A stretch of 64,000 nt of DNA from Mycolicibacter nonchromogenicus (lineage in GTDB: Bacteria; Actinomycetota; Actinomycetes; Mycobacteriales; Mycobacteriaceae): the NCBI RefSeq assembly GCF_002101775.1, contig NZ_LQPI01000048.1, positions 1 to 64,000 of the forward strand, written 5' to 3'. The notes beneath the pieces are model-generated. The model made no database searches. It was given only the letters and a program-made list of their open reading frames with translations, and was not told the DNA's origin. This document shows, one piece after another, positions 9,228-17,693 of this stretch. Each line of letters opens with the position of its first letter. The stretch's first letter is position 1. The translations under genes were made by a program, and so were the position numbers.

Positions 9228-10186
9228 TGGGCCAACTGTCCGGACCGACCGACCCCGCCGCGGACGCCGGCTGGTCGACCCAACAACCACGCCAGGGTTT
9301 CTTCACCGACACGTCGATCTGTATCGGCTGCAAAGCCTGCGAGGTGGCGTGCAAGGAGTGGAACCACAACCCGGCCGACGGCCCGCTGGAGTTGCTCGGG
9401 TCGTCTTACGACAACACCGGCGCGCTGGGCGCCAGCACCTGGCGGCATGTGGCGTTCATCGAGCAGAGCCGTGACCGCATCGAAGAGGCCCGCGAATCCG
9501 GGCGGCAGCTGATCAGTCTGGGGATCCCGAAGATTCCGGACGACACCGCGGATATCGCTCCGCCTGACACCGACCAGTTCCGCTGGCTGATGGCCTCGGA
9601 TGTCTGCAAACACTGCACACACGCGGGGTGTCTGGACGTGTGCCCGACCGGTTCGCTGTTCCGCACAGAGTTCGGCACGGTGGTGGTGCAGGCCGACATC
9701 TGTAACGGCTGCGGCAACTGCGTGCCCGCGTGCCCGTTCGGCGTGATCGAGCGTCGCACCGACGGTACCGCCGCACCCAAGACCGGCCGCGGCCCGCAAC
9801 CGGTGCCCAACAGCGGTATCGCCCAGAAGTGCACGCTCTGCTACGACCGGCTGGTCGAGAACCAGGCGCCGGCCTGCGCGCAGACCTGCCCCACCCAGTC
9901 CATCCGGTTCGGAGATCACGACGCCATGGTGCAGCGGGCCCGCGAACGGGTGGCCCACTTGCACGCCCAGGGCCGCACCGAAGCCCGGCTCTACGGCGCC
10001 AATGAGCATGACGGTGTCGGTGGCACCGGCTCGGTCTTCCTGCTGCTCGACGAGCCGGAGGTCTATGGGCTGCCGCCCGACCCGCGGGTGGGCACCGCCG
10101 ACCTGCCGACGATGTTCAAGCGCGCCGCACTGGCCGCGGGCGGCATGCTCGCCGCCGCGGCCGTCGCCTTCTGGGGACGCTCATGA
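9227..10186 (+). CDS. fdhB: Formate dehydrogenase iron-sulfur (beta) subunit
   Basis: 319 aa from ATG 9227, which overlaps the catalytic-subunit stop (TGATG). Ferredoxin-type cysteine clusters include CIGCKACEVACKEW near residue 31, CKHCTHAGCLDVCPTG, CNGCGNCVPACPFG, and a later CTLCYDRL...CAQTCPTQ. These are the four 4Fe-4S clusters of the FdnH/FdoH family, which carry electrons from the pterin to the membrane subunit. The C-terminus (about residues 298-316) is a single hydrophobic helix, as in FdnH, likely a membrane anchor. The stop overlaps the next gene by 4 bp. Confidence 0.95.
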   Translation: MGQLSGPTDPAADAGWSTQQPRQGFFTDTSICIGCKACEVACKEWNHNPADGPLELLGSSYDNTGALGASTWRHVAFIEQSRDRIEEARESGRQLISLGIPKIPDDTADIAPPDTDQFRWLMASDVCKHCTHAGCLDVCPTGSLFRTEFGTVVVQADICNGCGNCVPACPFGVIERRTDGTAAPKTGRGPQPVPNSGIAQKCTLCYDRLVENQAPACAQTCPTQSIRFGDHDAMVQRARERVAHLHAQGRTEARLYGANEHDGVGGTGSVFLLLDEPEVYGLPPDPRVGTADLPTMFKRAALAAGGMLAAAAVAFWGRS

Positions 10187-11238
10187 GCACCGCGTCCGAT
10201 GACCCCCGCCGCGGTGGCGGTAAGCGCCGGCGCCGTGGCGGTGATGACGGCGGCCGCGAGATGCCGATGGTCCCCGACGTGCAGTTCAGCTCCTACTACG
10301 GCCGCCCGGTGGTCAAACCCGCACCGTGGTCACACGAGATCGCTGCGTATCTGTTCCTGGGGGGCCTGGCGGGCGGCTCCGGCCTGTTGGCCGCGGGCGC
10401 CCAGCTGACCGGCCGAAAAGTGTTGCGGCGCAATTCTCGCCTGGCGGCGCTGGTCGCGATCGTGCTGAGCGCAGCGGCCCTGATCAGCGACCTCGGCCGT
10501 CCCGAGCGCTTCGTCAACATGCTGCGCACCATCAAACTGACCTCACCGATGAGCCTGGGCTCGTGGATCCTGTCGGGGTTCGGTGCGGGCATGTCGGTGG
10601 CGGCGGCCGCCGAGGTGGATCGCCTGACCGGCCACCGTCTACCCCTGGGCCCGCTGCGTGGGGTGCTGCAGGCCGCCGAGGGGCCGGCCGGATTGGAGGC
10701 CGCGGTGTTCGCGGCGCCGCTGGCGGTCTACACCGCGGTGCTGCTGGGCGATACCGCCACCCCGACCTGGCACGACGCCCACCGCGACCTGCCGTTCGTG
10801 TTCGCCGGCTCGGCGAGCCTGGCCTCGGGCGGCTTGGCCATGCTGACCACCCCGGTGCGCGAGGCCGGCCCGGCTCGGCGACTGGCCGTGCTCGGGGTGT
10901 TCGGCGACGTCATCGCCACTCGGGCCATGGTGCACCGGATGGACCCGATCGCCGCCGAGCCGCTGCACCGGGGCCGCCCCGGGGCGATGCTGCGGTGGAG
11001 CGAGCGCTTGGCGATAGCCGGCGGTGTCGGCACGCTGGTGGGCGGGCGCCACCGCGGGGTGGCGGCGCTGTCGGGCCTGGCGCTGCTGGGCGCCTCGGCG
11101 CTGACTCGCTTCGGGGTGTTCGACGCCGGCATCGCCTCGGCGAAGGACCCGCGCTACACCATCGAGCCGCAGAAGCGCCGGCTGGCGGCGCGACAGGCGG
11201 CGGGCATCACCGGGGATTCGATCACGACGGCGGACTAG
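10183..11238 (+). CDS. NrfD/PsrC-type membrane subunit of formate dehydrogenase
   Basis: 351 aa. A basic, glycine-rich N-terminus (about 25 residues of G/R/K/D) precedes several hydrophobic helices; motifs such as PWSHEIAAYLFLGGLAGGSGLLAAG and SDLGRPERFVNMLR are typical of NrfD-family quinone-interacting subunits. This differs from the cytochrome b FdnI of E. coli, so electrons probably reach menaquinone without a subunit heme. ATGA overlap with the beta subunit indicates coupled translation of the three genes. Confidence 0.88.
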   Translation: MSTASDDPRRGGGKRRRRGGDDGGREMPMVPDVQFSSYYGRPVVKPAPWSHEIAAYLFLGGLAGGSGLLAAGAQLTGRKVLRRNSRLAALVAIVLSAAALISDLGRPERFVNMLRTIKLTSPMSLGSWILSGFGAGMSVAAAAEVDRLTGHRLPLGPLRGVLQAAEGPAGLEAAVFAAPLAVYTAVLLGDTATPTWHDAHRDLPFVFAGSASLASGGLAMLTTPVREAGPARRLAVLGVFGDVIATRAMVHRMDPIAAEPLHRGRPGAMLRWSERLAIAGGVGTLVGGRHRGVAALSGLALLGASALTRFGVFDAGIASAKDPRYTIEPQKRRLAARQAAGITGDSITTAD

Positions 11239-11253
11239 CGTCCGGACAACGGA

Positions 11254-11673
11254 TCAGCCGAGCTGGTGTAGCTGAAACGGCTTGGAGGACAGGATGCTTC
11301 CCGGGCATTCGCCATCGGAGCTGGTCGTGACCACACCGACGAGCGACACCGGGTCGATCGAGATCCGGATGATCGCCGGCGCGTAACTGCCGTCCGCGCA
11401 GAGCCCCCCGTCCGGCTTGGTGATATCGAACTTCCATTGCCCGTCGACCAGGTGCATAGGACTGGTCCAGCCCTGATTGCTGGACACGGTTCCGTGGCAG
11501 TCGGCCGGGCTACAGCTGGTGGCGATCGTCCAGGCGAACTCCTGGTCGTCGCCCTGGTATTCGCCGTTGAGCAGCGGCGGATCGGCGTATGCCGGTGCGG
11601 CGGAGATGACTGCGGCAGCGCTCAGCGCCACCGCGCGGGACGAGTTGCGCACAGTGCGTCGGGAAAGGTTCAT
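11254..11673 (-). CDS. Small secreted protein, unknown function
   Basis: 139 aa. The N-terminus is a clear Sec signal peptide: basic MNLSRRTVRNSSR, a hydrophobic core, and a cleavage-type end AAPAYA before DPPLLNGEY. The mature part has four cysteines (SCSPADC, GLCADG, GECPG), which could form two disulfides, and no motif I can assign to a function. Small exported proteins of this style are common in mycobacteria. It lies convergent to the formate dehydrogenase operon, 15 bp after its stop, and 30 bp beyond the selD stop on the same strand as selD. Confidence 0.8.
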   Translation of the reverse strand: MNLSRRTVRNSSRAVALSAAAVISAAPAYADPPLLNGEYQGDDQEFAWTIATSCSPADCHGTVSSNQGWTSPMHLVDGQWKFDITKPDGGLCADGSYAPAIIRISIDPVSLVGVVTTSSDGECPGSILSSKPFQLHQLG

Positions 11674-11703
11674 GGTGATCGAGGAACTTATCAGAGTTGG
11701 GCC

Positions 11704-12684
11704 TCATCGCACCTCAATTCCGCTGCCCGCCACGGTATGTCCTATCACCGGATGGCCGGGCAGCTCTCCGACCACCAGCAGGCCCCCGGAGGTCTGGGCA
11801 TCAGCCAGCAGCAGCAGGTCGTCCTCGCTGACCCCCGGTCCGGTGCGCAGGTATGGACGTACCCAGTCCAGGTTGCGGCGGGTGCCGCCGGAGACGTAGC
11901 CCTGCCGCAGGGCTTCGGGTGCGCCGGCCAGCAACGGCACCGCAGACCGGTCGATCACCGCACCCACCCCGGACGCGCGGCACATCTTGTACAGATGGCC
12001 GAGCAGCCCGAAACCGGTGACGTCGGTGGCCGCCCGCACGCCGAGTCTCACGGCGGTTTCGGCGGCGTCGCGATTGAGGCCGACCATCGTCGCGATGGCC
12101 TCCTCGAACACCTCGCCGGTGCGCTTGTGCCGGTTGTTGAGCAGCCCCACGCCCAGTGGCTTGGTCAAGGTGAGCGGTAGACCGGGTTGTGCGGCGTCGT
12201 TGCGCAGCAACGTGTTCGGGTCGGCCACCCCGGTGACCGCCATGCCGTACTTGGGCTCGGGATCGTCGATGGAATGGCCGCCGATCACCGGGCAGCCCGC
12301 CTGCTCGGCCACCGCCAGTCCGCCGCGCAGCACCTCGGTCATCAGCTCCAGGGGCAGCGTTTCCCGGGGCCAGCCGACCAGGTTGATCGCGACCACCGGG
12401 CGCCCGCCCATCGCATAGATGTCCGAGAGCGCATTGGCGGCGGCGATCCGGCCCCAGTCGTAGGCGTCGTCGACCACGGGGGTGAAGAAGTCGGCGGTGG
12501 ACAGCACGGCGAGGTCGTCGCGCACCAGCACGGCCGCGGCGTCGTCACCGTCGTCGAGGCCCACCAGCACGTTCTTCCCGGACTGCCCGGTCAGGCCCCG
12601 CACGGCGTCTTCGAGTTCACCCGGCGGGATCTTGCAGGCACACCCGCCGCCATGGGCGTAGCCGGTCAGCCGCACCCCGGTCAT
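11704..12684 (-). CDS. selD: Selenophosphate synthase SelD
   Basis: 326 aa. SelD makes selenophosphate, the selenium donor for Sec-tRNA, from selenide and ATP. The N-terminal active-site loop HGGGCACK is present with Cys15 and Lys18, equivalent to Cys17 and Lys20 of E. coli SelD. The nucleophile is cysteine, so this SelD is not itself a selenoprotein. Later motifs include DDAAAV, STADFFTP and DVTGFGLLGH. ATG 12684 is chosen because it aligns with the normal SelD start; longer readings run through the tRNA-Sec gene. The start overlaps the stop of a 17-codon leader reading frame. Confidence 0.94.
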   Translation of the reverse strand: MTGVRLTGYAHGGGCACKIPPGELEDAVRGLTGQSGKNVLVGLDDGDDAAAVLVRDDLAVLSTADFFTPVVDDAYDWGRIAAANALSDIYAMGGRPVVAINLVGWPRETLPLELMTEVLRGGLAVAEQAGCPVIGGHSIDDPEPKYGMAVTGVADPNTLLRNDAAQPGLPLTLTKPLGVGLLNNRHKRTGEVFEEAIATMVGLNRDAAETAVRLGVRAATDVTGFGLLGHLYKMCRASGVGAVIDRSAVPLLAGAPEALRQGYVSGGTRRNLDWVRPYLRTGPGVSEDDLLLLADAQTSGGLLVVGELPGHPVIGHTVAGSGIEVR

Positions 12685-12734
12685 GCGTCGAGGAGGAGCT
12701 GGTCGCCGGCCGCCGACGTGGTTTCGGTCGTCAT
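12681..12734 (-). CDS. Possible 17-codon leader peptide coupled to selD
   Basis: ATG 12734 is preceded by GGAGG at 7-nt spacing, a stronger ribosome site than any directly before selD. It opens a short frame encoding MTTETTSAAGDQLLLDA whose TGA overlaps the selD ATG (ATGA). Translation of selD could therefore depend on ribosomes finishing this leader. The alternative is that it is a chance frame over the selD 5' region. No family resemblance was recognised. Confidence 0.35.
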   Translation of the reverse strand: MTTETTSAAGDQLLLDA

Positions 12735-12853
12735 GATCGCGGCCTCCTTCGCCGGCCATGCTACCCACGAGCTGGGCGCGCCTTTCCGACCCCGACCGGT
12801 CGTTATCGCGCCGACATCGGCCCAGGATCGCACCGTTGGTTAGGTTGATCAGC

Positions 12854-12948
12854 GGAGGCGTCTGAGTCCTGGTGGGCTCCCCGGTCTTCAAAACCGGTGA
12901 GGCCGAGTATCTCGGCCTGGCGGGTTCGATTCCCGTCCGCCTCCGCCA
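12854..12948 (+). tRNA. selC: tRNA-Sec (anticodon TCA)
   Basis: 95 nt with encoded CCA. Features specific to tRNA-Sec: anticodon TCA at 12888-12890; a 6-bp D stem (12864-12869 with 12874-12879) closed by a 4-nt loop; a long variable arm with an 8-bp stem (12900-12907 with 12911-12918). The T arm has TTCGATT. The acceptor shows seven clear pairs (GGAGGCG with CGCCTCC) and a T/C opposition at the eighth. It lies 22 bp before the selA start on the same strand. Confidence 0.95.
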
Positions 12949-12970
12949 GCTGCGTATCGGAGGAGAAGCT

Positions 12971-14278
12971 GTGACCGACGCCGACCCGCGCCGCGCCATT
13001 CCGCGCACCGATGCACTGTTGCTGCTGCCTCCGGTTCGCGCGGCCCGGGAACGCCTCGGCGAGCATGTGGTCCGCGGTGTGGTGCGCGGCGCCCAGGACC
13101 GAGCCCGCCGTGGGGACCTGGCACCAGAGCTCGTCGAAAGTACTGTGCTGGAAGTTCTTTCAGAACTTCCTCCGACGTCCTTGCGACCCGTCCTCAATGC
13201 CACCGGGGTGGTGGTGCACACCAACCTGGGGCGCGCGCCGCTATCCGCCGGCGCGGTCGATGCGCTGGTGGCGGCCAGCGGTTACGTCGACGTCGAGCTG
13301 GACCTGGTCAGCGGGGCGCGCTCCCAACGTGGGGTCGCGGCCCGGGCCGCCCTGCTGGCGGCCTGCCCATCCGCCGAAGACGCGCTGGTGGTCAACAACG
13401 GCGCCGCGGCGCTGGTGCTTGCCACCACGACGCTGGGCGCCGGCCGAGAGGTGGTGGTCAGCCGCGGCGAACTGATCGAGATCGGGGCCGGATTCCGCCT
13501 ACCGGATCTGATTGCCTCCACCGGGGCGAGGCTGCGGGAAGTCGGCACCACCAACCGCACCCACCTGCGCGACTACGCCGAGGCCATCGGACCTCAGACC
13601 GGGTGCATCCTCAAGGTGCATCCCAGTAATTTCGCCGTCCACGGTTTCACGGCATCGGTGGGGCTGGCGGAGCTGCGGCCACTGGCAACCCGACACGATG
13701 TGGCCCTGATAGCCGATCTGGGCAGCGGACTGCTGGCCCCGGATCCACTGTTGCCCGACGAGCCGGATGCGGCCACCATGCTGGCCGCCGGCGCCGACCT
13801 GGTGACCGCCAGCGGCGACAAGCTGCTCGGCGGGCCGCAGGCCGGGATTGTGCTGGGCCGGACCGAGACCGTCGCCGCGCTCGCCCGACACCCGCTGGCG
13901 CGCGCGGTCCGAGCCGACAAACTCACCCTGGCCGCCCTCGAGGCGACGGTTTCCGGCGCGGCCGCACCGGTGACCCAGGCGCTGCACGCCAACCCTGACC
14001 AGTTGCATTCCCGCGCGCAGCAGTTGGCCGGCGCGGTGGGTGCCACCGTGGTCGCCCACGACGGCCGGGTCGGGGGCGGTGGCGCGCCGGGAGTCCCGCT
14101 GCCGGGCTGGGCGGTCCGGCTTCCTGAGGCCGCCGCCGCCGCGCTGCGCACCGGTGATCCCGCGGTGCTGCCCCGGGTGCACGACGGAGCCTGTCTGATC
14201 GATCTGCGTTGTGTGCCCGCAGCCGACGATGCCCGGCTGCTGGCCGCGGTACGGGCCGCACTCGACCGGATCGGGTGA
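12971..14278 (+). CDS. selA: L-seryl-tRNA(Sec) selenium transferase SelA
   Basis: 435 aa, PLP-dependent. SelA converts Ser-tRNA(Sec) to Sec-tRNA(Sec) using selenophosphate. The PLP-binding lysine is in SGDKLLGGPQAG (Lys284; Lys295 in E. coli). Other family motifs include NATGVVVHTNLGRAPLS and NNGAAA. GTG 12971 follows GGAGGAG at 6-nt spacing, just after tRNA-Sec. It is followed 2 nt later by selB. Confidence 0.96.
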   Translation: MTDADPRRAIPRTDALLLLPPVRAARERLGEHVVRGVVRGAQDRARRGDLAPELVESTVLEVLSELPPTSLRPVLNATGVVVHTNLGRAPLSAGAVDALVAASGYVDVELDLVSGARSQRGVAARAALLAACPSAEDALVVNNGAAALVLATTTLGAGREVVVSRGELIEIGAGFRLPDLIASTGARLREVGTTNRTHLRDYAEAIGPQTGCILKVHPSNFAVHGFTASVGLAELRPLATRHDVALIADLGSGLLAPDPLLPDEPDAATMLAAGADLVTASGDKLLGGPQAGIVLGRTETVAALARHPLARAVRADKLTLAALEATVSGAAAPVTQALHANPDQLHSRAQQLAGAVGATVVAHDGRVGGGGAPGVPLPGWAVRLPEAAAAALRTGDPAVLPRVHDGACLIDLRCVPAADDARLLAAVRAALDRIG

Positions 14279-14280
14279 AC

Positions 14281-16077
14281 ATGTTCGTGGTGGCCACCGC
14301 CGGGCACGTCGACCACGGCAAGTCCACCCTGGTGCGGGCGCTCACCGGTATGGAGCCCGACCGGTGGGCCGAGGAGCGTCGGCGCGGACTCACCATCGAC
14401 CTGGGTTTCGCCTGGACCGCGCTGCCGTCGGGCCGGCGGGTGGCGTTCGTCGATGTGCCGGGCCACGAACGGTTTCTGCCCAACACGCTGGCCGGCCTGG
14501 GACCGGCCTCGGTGGTGTGTTTCGTGGTGGCCGCCGACGAGGGCTGGCGGGCGCAGTCCGACGACCATCGCGACGCCATTGCCGCCCTGGGCATCACCCG
14601 GGGACTGGTGGTCCTCACCCGCACCGACAGAGCCGGCGACCACCGTGTCGGCGAGGTGTCCGAACAGGTTCGCACCGAGCTGGCCCAGACCGGTCTGCGG
14701 GACGCCCCGATCGTCGCAGTGTCCGCGCTGGACGGCACCGGCCTGGACACGCTGCGTGCCGCACTCGACGGCCTGCTCGCCGAGCTTCCGGCACCGTCGA
14801 GCACGGGGCGCGTCCGGCTGTGGGTAGACCGGTCCTTCACCATCACCGGGGCCGGGACGGTGGTGACCGGCACCCTGACCGCGGGCACCCTGACCGTCGG
14901 CGATCACCTGCAGTTGTTGGATCGTGGGCATTCGCGGTCGGTGGTCATCCGCGGGCTGCAGAGCTGCGGCGAGACGCATGCGGCTTTGCATCCCACGGTG
15001 CGGGTGGCGGTCAATCTGCGCGGGGTGGCATCCGGCGAGGTGCATCGCGGTAACGCCTTGGTCAGCGCCGGTTCGTGGCTGACCACCACGGTGGCCGACG
15101 TCCGGCACAGCAGCGGTCGCCCGCTGGCGGAGGCCCCCGAGCGACTCGTGGTGCATGTGGGCACCGGCGCGGTGCCCGCCCGGTTGCGGCTTCTGGGCGC
15201 CGATCACGCCCGAATTGCTTTGGAACACCCGCTGCCCCTGATGTTTTCGGATCGTCTGCTGCTGCGTGACCCCGGGTCCCGCCGGGTTCTGGGCGGGGTG
15301 GTGGTGCTCGATGCCGATCCGCCCGCCCTGCAGCGGCGCGGCGCTGCGGCTCGACGCGCTGACGAGCTCTCAGGCGCCGATCTGGCCGATCAGCCACAGC
15401 GGATCCTGGCCGAGGTGGCCCGCCGCGGCGCGGTGTCGCGGCACCGTCTGCAGTTGCTGGGATACGAGCGACCCCCGGTACCGCTGGAGGTGTCGGTGAT
15501 CGGTGACTGGTGGGTGCATGCTGCGGCGTTTCAGGCGTGGCGGGACCGACTGCGGTGCGCGGTGCGCGAACTGCGCGAGCGTGATCCGCTGTCCGCCGGG
15601 CTGTCTCGGGGCGCGGCTGCGGATCTGCTGTCGCTTCCCGACCCGGCACTTCTGGACGCGTTGGTGGGCGCGGCGCGGCTGGAACAACACGACGGGTTGA
15701 TTCGGCTACCCGACAGCCATCACGATCTCGGCCCCGCCGAGGACGCTATCGCCGAGTTGGAAACCCGGCTGGTGGCGTCGCCCTTCCACGCCCCCGAGGC
15801 CGACGATCTGGCCGCGCTGCATCTGGGCATCCGGGAGCTGGCGGCTGCCGAGCGGGTGGGGCGGCTGTTGCGCCTCACCGAGAATCTGGTGCTGCTGCCC
15901 ACGGCGCCCGCGTTGGCGATGCGTGAATTGGCCTCGCTGACGCAGCCTTTCACCGCCACGCAGGCCAAGCAGGCGTTGGGCACCACTCGGCGGGTGGCGA
16001 TCCCCCTGCTGGAGTACCTCGATTCCCGCGGCTGGACCCGCCGGATCGATGCGGTCTACCGGGAAGTTGTGCGTTGA
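14281..16077 (+). CDS. selB: Selenocysteine-specific elongation factor SelB
   Basis: 598 aa. SelB is the GTPase that brings Sec-tRNA(Sec) to UGA codons marked by a SECIS. G-domain motifs: GHVDHGKST at residues 8-16, DVPGHERF near residue 59, then EF-Tu-like domains 2 and 3. The C-terminal third has the winged-helix region that reads the SECIS in this family. Length agrees with E. coli SelB (614 aa). The start is 2 nt after the selA stop. Confidence 0.96.
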   Translation: MFVVATAGHVDHGKSTLVRALTGMEPDRWAEERRRGLTIDLGFAWTALPSGRRVAFVDVPGHERFLPNTLAGLGPASVVCFVVAADEGWRAQSDDHRDAIAALGITRGLVVLTRTDRAGDHRVGEVSEQVRTELAQTGLRDAPIVAVSALDGTGLDTLRAALDGLLAELPAPSSTGRVRLWVDRSFTITGAGTVVTGTLTAGTLTVGDHLQLLDRGHSRSVVIRGLQSCGETHAALHPTVRVAVNLRGVASGEVHRGNALVSAGSWLTTTVADVRHSSGRPLAEAPERLVVHVGTGAVPARLRLLGADHARIALEHPLPLMFSDRLLLRDPGSRRVLGGVVVLDADPPALQRRGAAARRADELSGADLADQPQRILAEVARRGAVSRHRLQLLGYERPPVPLEVSVIGDWWVHAAAFQAWRDRLRCAVRELRERDPLSAGLSRGAAADLLSLPDPALLDALVGAARLEQHDGLIRLPDSHHDLGPAEDAIAELETRLVASPFHAPEADDLAALHLGIRELAAAERVGRLLRLTENLVLLPTAPALAMRELASLTQPFTATQAKQALGTTRRVAIPLLEYLDSRGWTRRIDAVYREVVR

Positions 16078-16103
16078 GACGCCACGTGCTGTTTGCTGGC
16101 AAC

Positions 16104-17090
16104 ATGATCGGTTCGTCACGACTGCGCGTCACGGTGTGGGCGATCCTGCAGACCGCGCTGGCCGCGGGCCTGGCCTGGTATCTCACCCGCGATGCGCTGG
16201 GCCACACCGCCCCGTTCTTCGCGCCGATCGCCGCGTCGGTGTGCATGTGGGCGACCAACGTGGTCCGCGCCCAGCTTGCCCTGGAGATGGTGGTCGGGGT
16301 GGGCCTGGGAATCGGATTGGGCAGCGGCATACACGCCCTGCTGGGGGCCGGGCCGGTGGCGATGGCCACCGTCGTATTGGTGTCACTGTCCACCGCGCTG
16401 CTGATCGGGCGGGGCTTTCTGCAGCGTCCGATGTTCGTCAATCAGACCGTCATCTCGGCGATCCTGGTCCTGTCATTCCCCAGCGGTGGTATCGGGACCG
16501 AGCGGCTGTTCGACGCACTGATCGGCGGCAGCATCGCGGTGGTGTTCAGCATCCTGCTCTTTCCCAAGAACCCGCTGGCCGTCCTGCGCGATGCCCGGGT
16601 TGAGGTGTGGGCAGCGCTGCGCCGCATTCTGGCCGAGATCCCCACCCCCACCGGGGATTCGGCGTGGATTCTGAACAATGCCACTGCCCTGCATCGCCGG
16701 CTGGCCCGGTTGTCCGAAGCCCGCCGCACCGCCGAGCAGGTGGCGTGGATCTGTCCGCGTCGCTGGTCGCTGCGCGGTGCTACGCGCGCCGCCGATCGCC
16801 AGGCCGCACAGCTGTCGCTGCTGGCCGAATCTGTGCTGCATCTGGCGCGCGTCACCGCCGAGATCGACCGGCCACTGCTTGCGCCGGTCGACGCGGCGAT
16901 CGGCGAGCTCGCCACCGCGGCGGCCGCACTGGCCGCTGACGAGGCCACTCCCGCTGCGGCGCACGCGGCATCGGCGCGCAGTCACACCGTGGCGTCAGAG
17001 ACGAGTGACGCGGCGCTGCTCACCGCCGCCGTCGAGGCCTGCATCGACGAATTCGACCGGGTGATCAGCCTCGCACCGCAAGGGCACTAG
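16104..17090 (+). CDS. FUSC/ArAE-family membrane protein
   Basis: About 328 aa. The N-terminal half has closely packed hydrophobic segments (an ILQTALAAGLAWYL helix, then PFFAPIAASVCMWATNVVRAQ and further helices to about residue 155), with the FFAPIAA-type motif of fusaric-acid/aromatic-acid exporter-like proteins. The C-terminal half is soluble and helical. A TTG at 16074 overlaps the selB stop and would add ten residues by coupled translation; ATG 16104 is the conservative choice. Substrate unknown; no evidence beyond position ties it to selenium. Confidence 0.78.
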   Translation: MIGSSRLRVTVWAILQTALAAGLAWYLTRDALGHTAPFFAPIAASVCMWATNVVRAQLALEMVVGVGLGIGLGSGIHALLGAGPVAMATVVLVSLSTALLIGRGFLQRPMFVNQTVISAILVLSFPSGGIGTERLFDALIGGSIAVVFSILLFPKNPLAVLRDARVEVWAALRRILAEIPTPTGDSAWILNNATALHRRLARLSEARRTAEQVAWICPRRWSLRGATRAADRQAAQLSLLAESVLHLARVTAEIDRPLLAPVDAAIGELATAAAALAADEATPAAAHAASARSHTVASETSDAALLTAAVEACIDEFDRVISLAPQGH

Positions 17091-17662
17091 GTGCCGGCCG
17101 GAACCCGGCGGTCGGCTGCGGTCTTGGGGGCGACCTGCTCCTCGTCGCCGGTGAATTCCTTGGTCCAGCACGCGAATTCCAGGGTGATGCCGTCGGGGTC
17201 CTGGAAGTAGAACGAGCGGACGTACACACCGGGGTGCAGCGTGGGGCTCGCCTGCCACTCGGACTCGTCGTGGTTGAGGATCGGGCCCACCCGCACGCCC
17301 TTTTCCTTCAGCTTCTGACGGTAGGCGTCGAACTTGTCCGCCGGCACATGGAAGGCCAGGTGGTTGAGGGAACTCACCGCGCTGGTGATCTCGCCGATGC
17401 CGGGGATGTGGGCCGGCGCGGAGATGCCCGGCACCCCGTCCGGGGCATCCCGGAACCAGAAGAAGGCCACGCAGTCGCCGTTACCGGCGTCGAAGAAGAA
17501 GTGCTGACCGATGCCCGCCGGCAAGTCGAGCGACTTGATCAGGGGCATGCCCAGGATGTTGCTGTAGAAGTCGACGGTGCGTTCCATATCGGCGCACACC
17601 ATCGCTACGTGGTTGATCCCGCTGATTTCGAATTCGGTGTTGACACCGTGCGGCTTGATCAT
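17087..17662 (-). CDS. VOC-family (glyoxalase/extradiol dioxygenase-like) protein, Rv0274 type
   Basis: 191 aa, two beta-alpha-beta-beta-beta halves. ISGINHVAMVCADMERTVDFYSNILGMPL is replaced here by the start motif INHVAMVC, with a second metal-ligand His in LNHLAFHVP and an acidic ligand in DPDGITLEFA near the C-terminus. This pattern fits a metal-dependent VOC enzyme, but the substrate is unknown. It corresponds in position and size to Rv0274. It is divergent from a TetR gene across 85 bp containing a perfect inverted repeat, and its 3' end meets the FUSC gene convergently with 4-bp overlap. Confidence 0.85.
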   Translation of the reverse strand: MIKPHGVNTEFEISGINHVAMVCADMERTVDFYSNILGMPLIKSLDLPAGIGQHFFFDAGNGDCVAFFWFRDAPDGVPGISAPAHIPGIGEITSAVSSLNHLAFHVPADKFDAYRQKLKEKGVRVGPILNHDESEWQASPTLHPGVYVRSFYFQDPDGITLEFACWTKEFTGDEEQVAPKTAADRRVPAGT

Positions 17663-17693
17663 GCGCGGACACTCCTCTGGTCAAGATCCGAAA

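Noticed and set aside
11704-12684. selD as a selenoprotein
   Set aside because: The nucleophile codon in GGGCACK is a cysteine codon, not TGA.
12684-13224. Long minus-strand extension of selD
   Set aside because: It would run through the tRNA-Sec gene and the selA start; ATG 12684 aligns with normal SelD N-termini.
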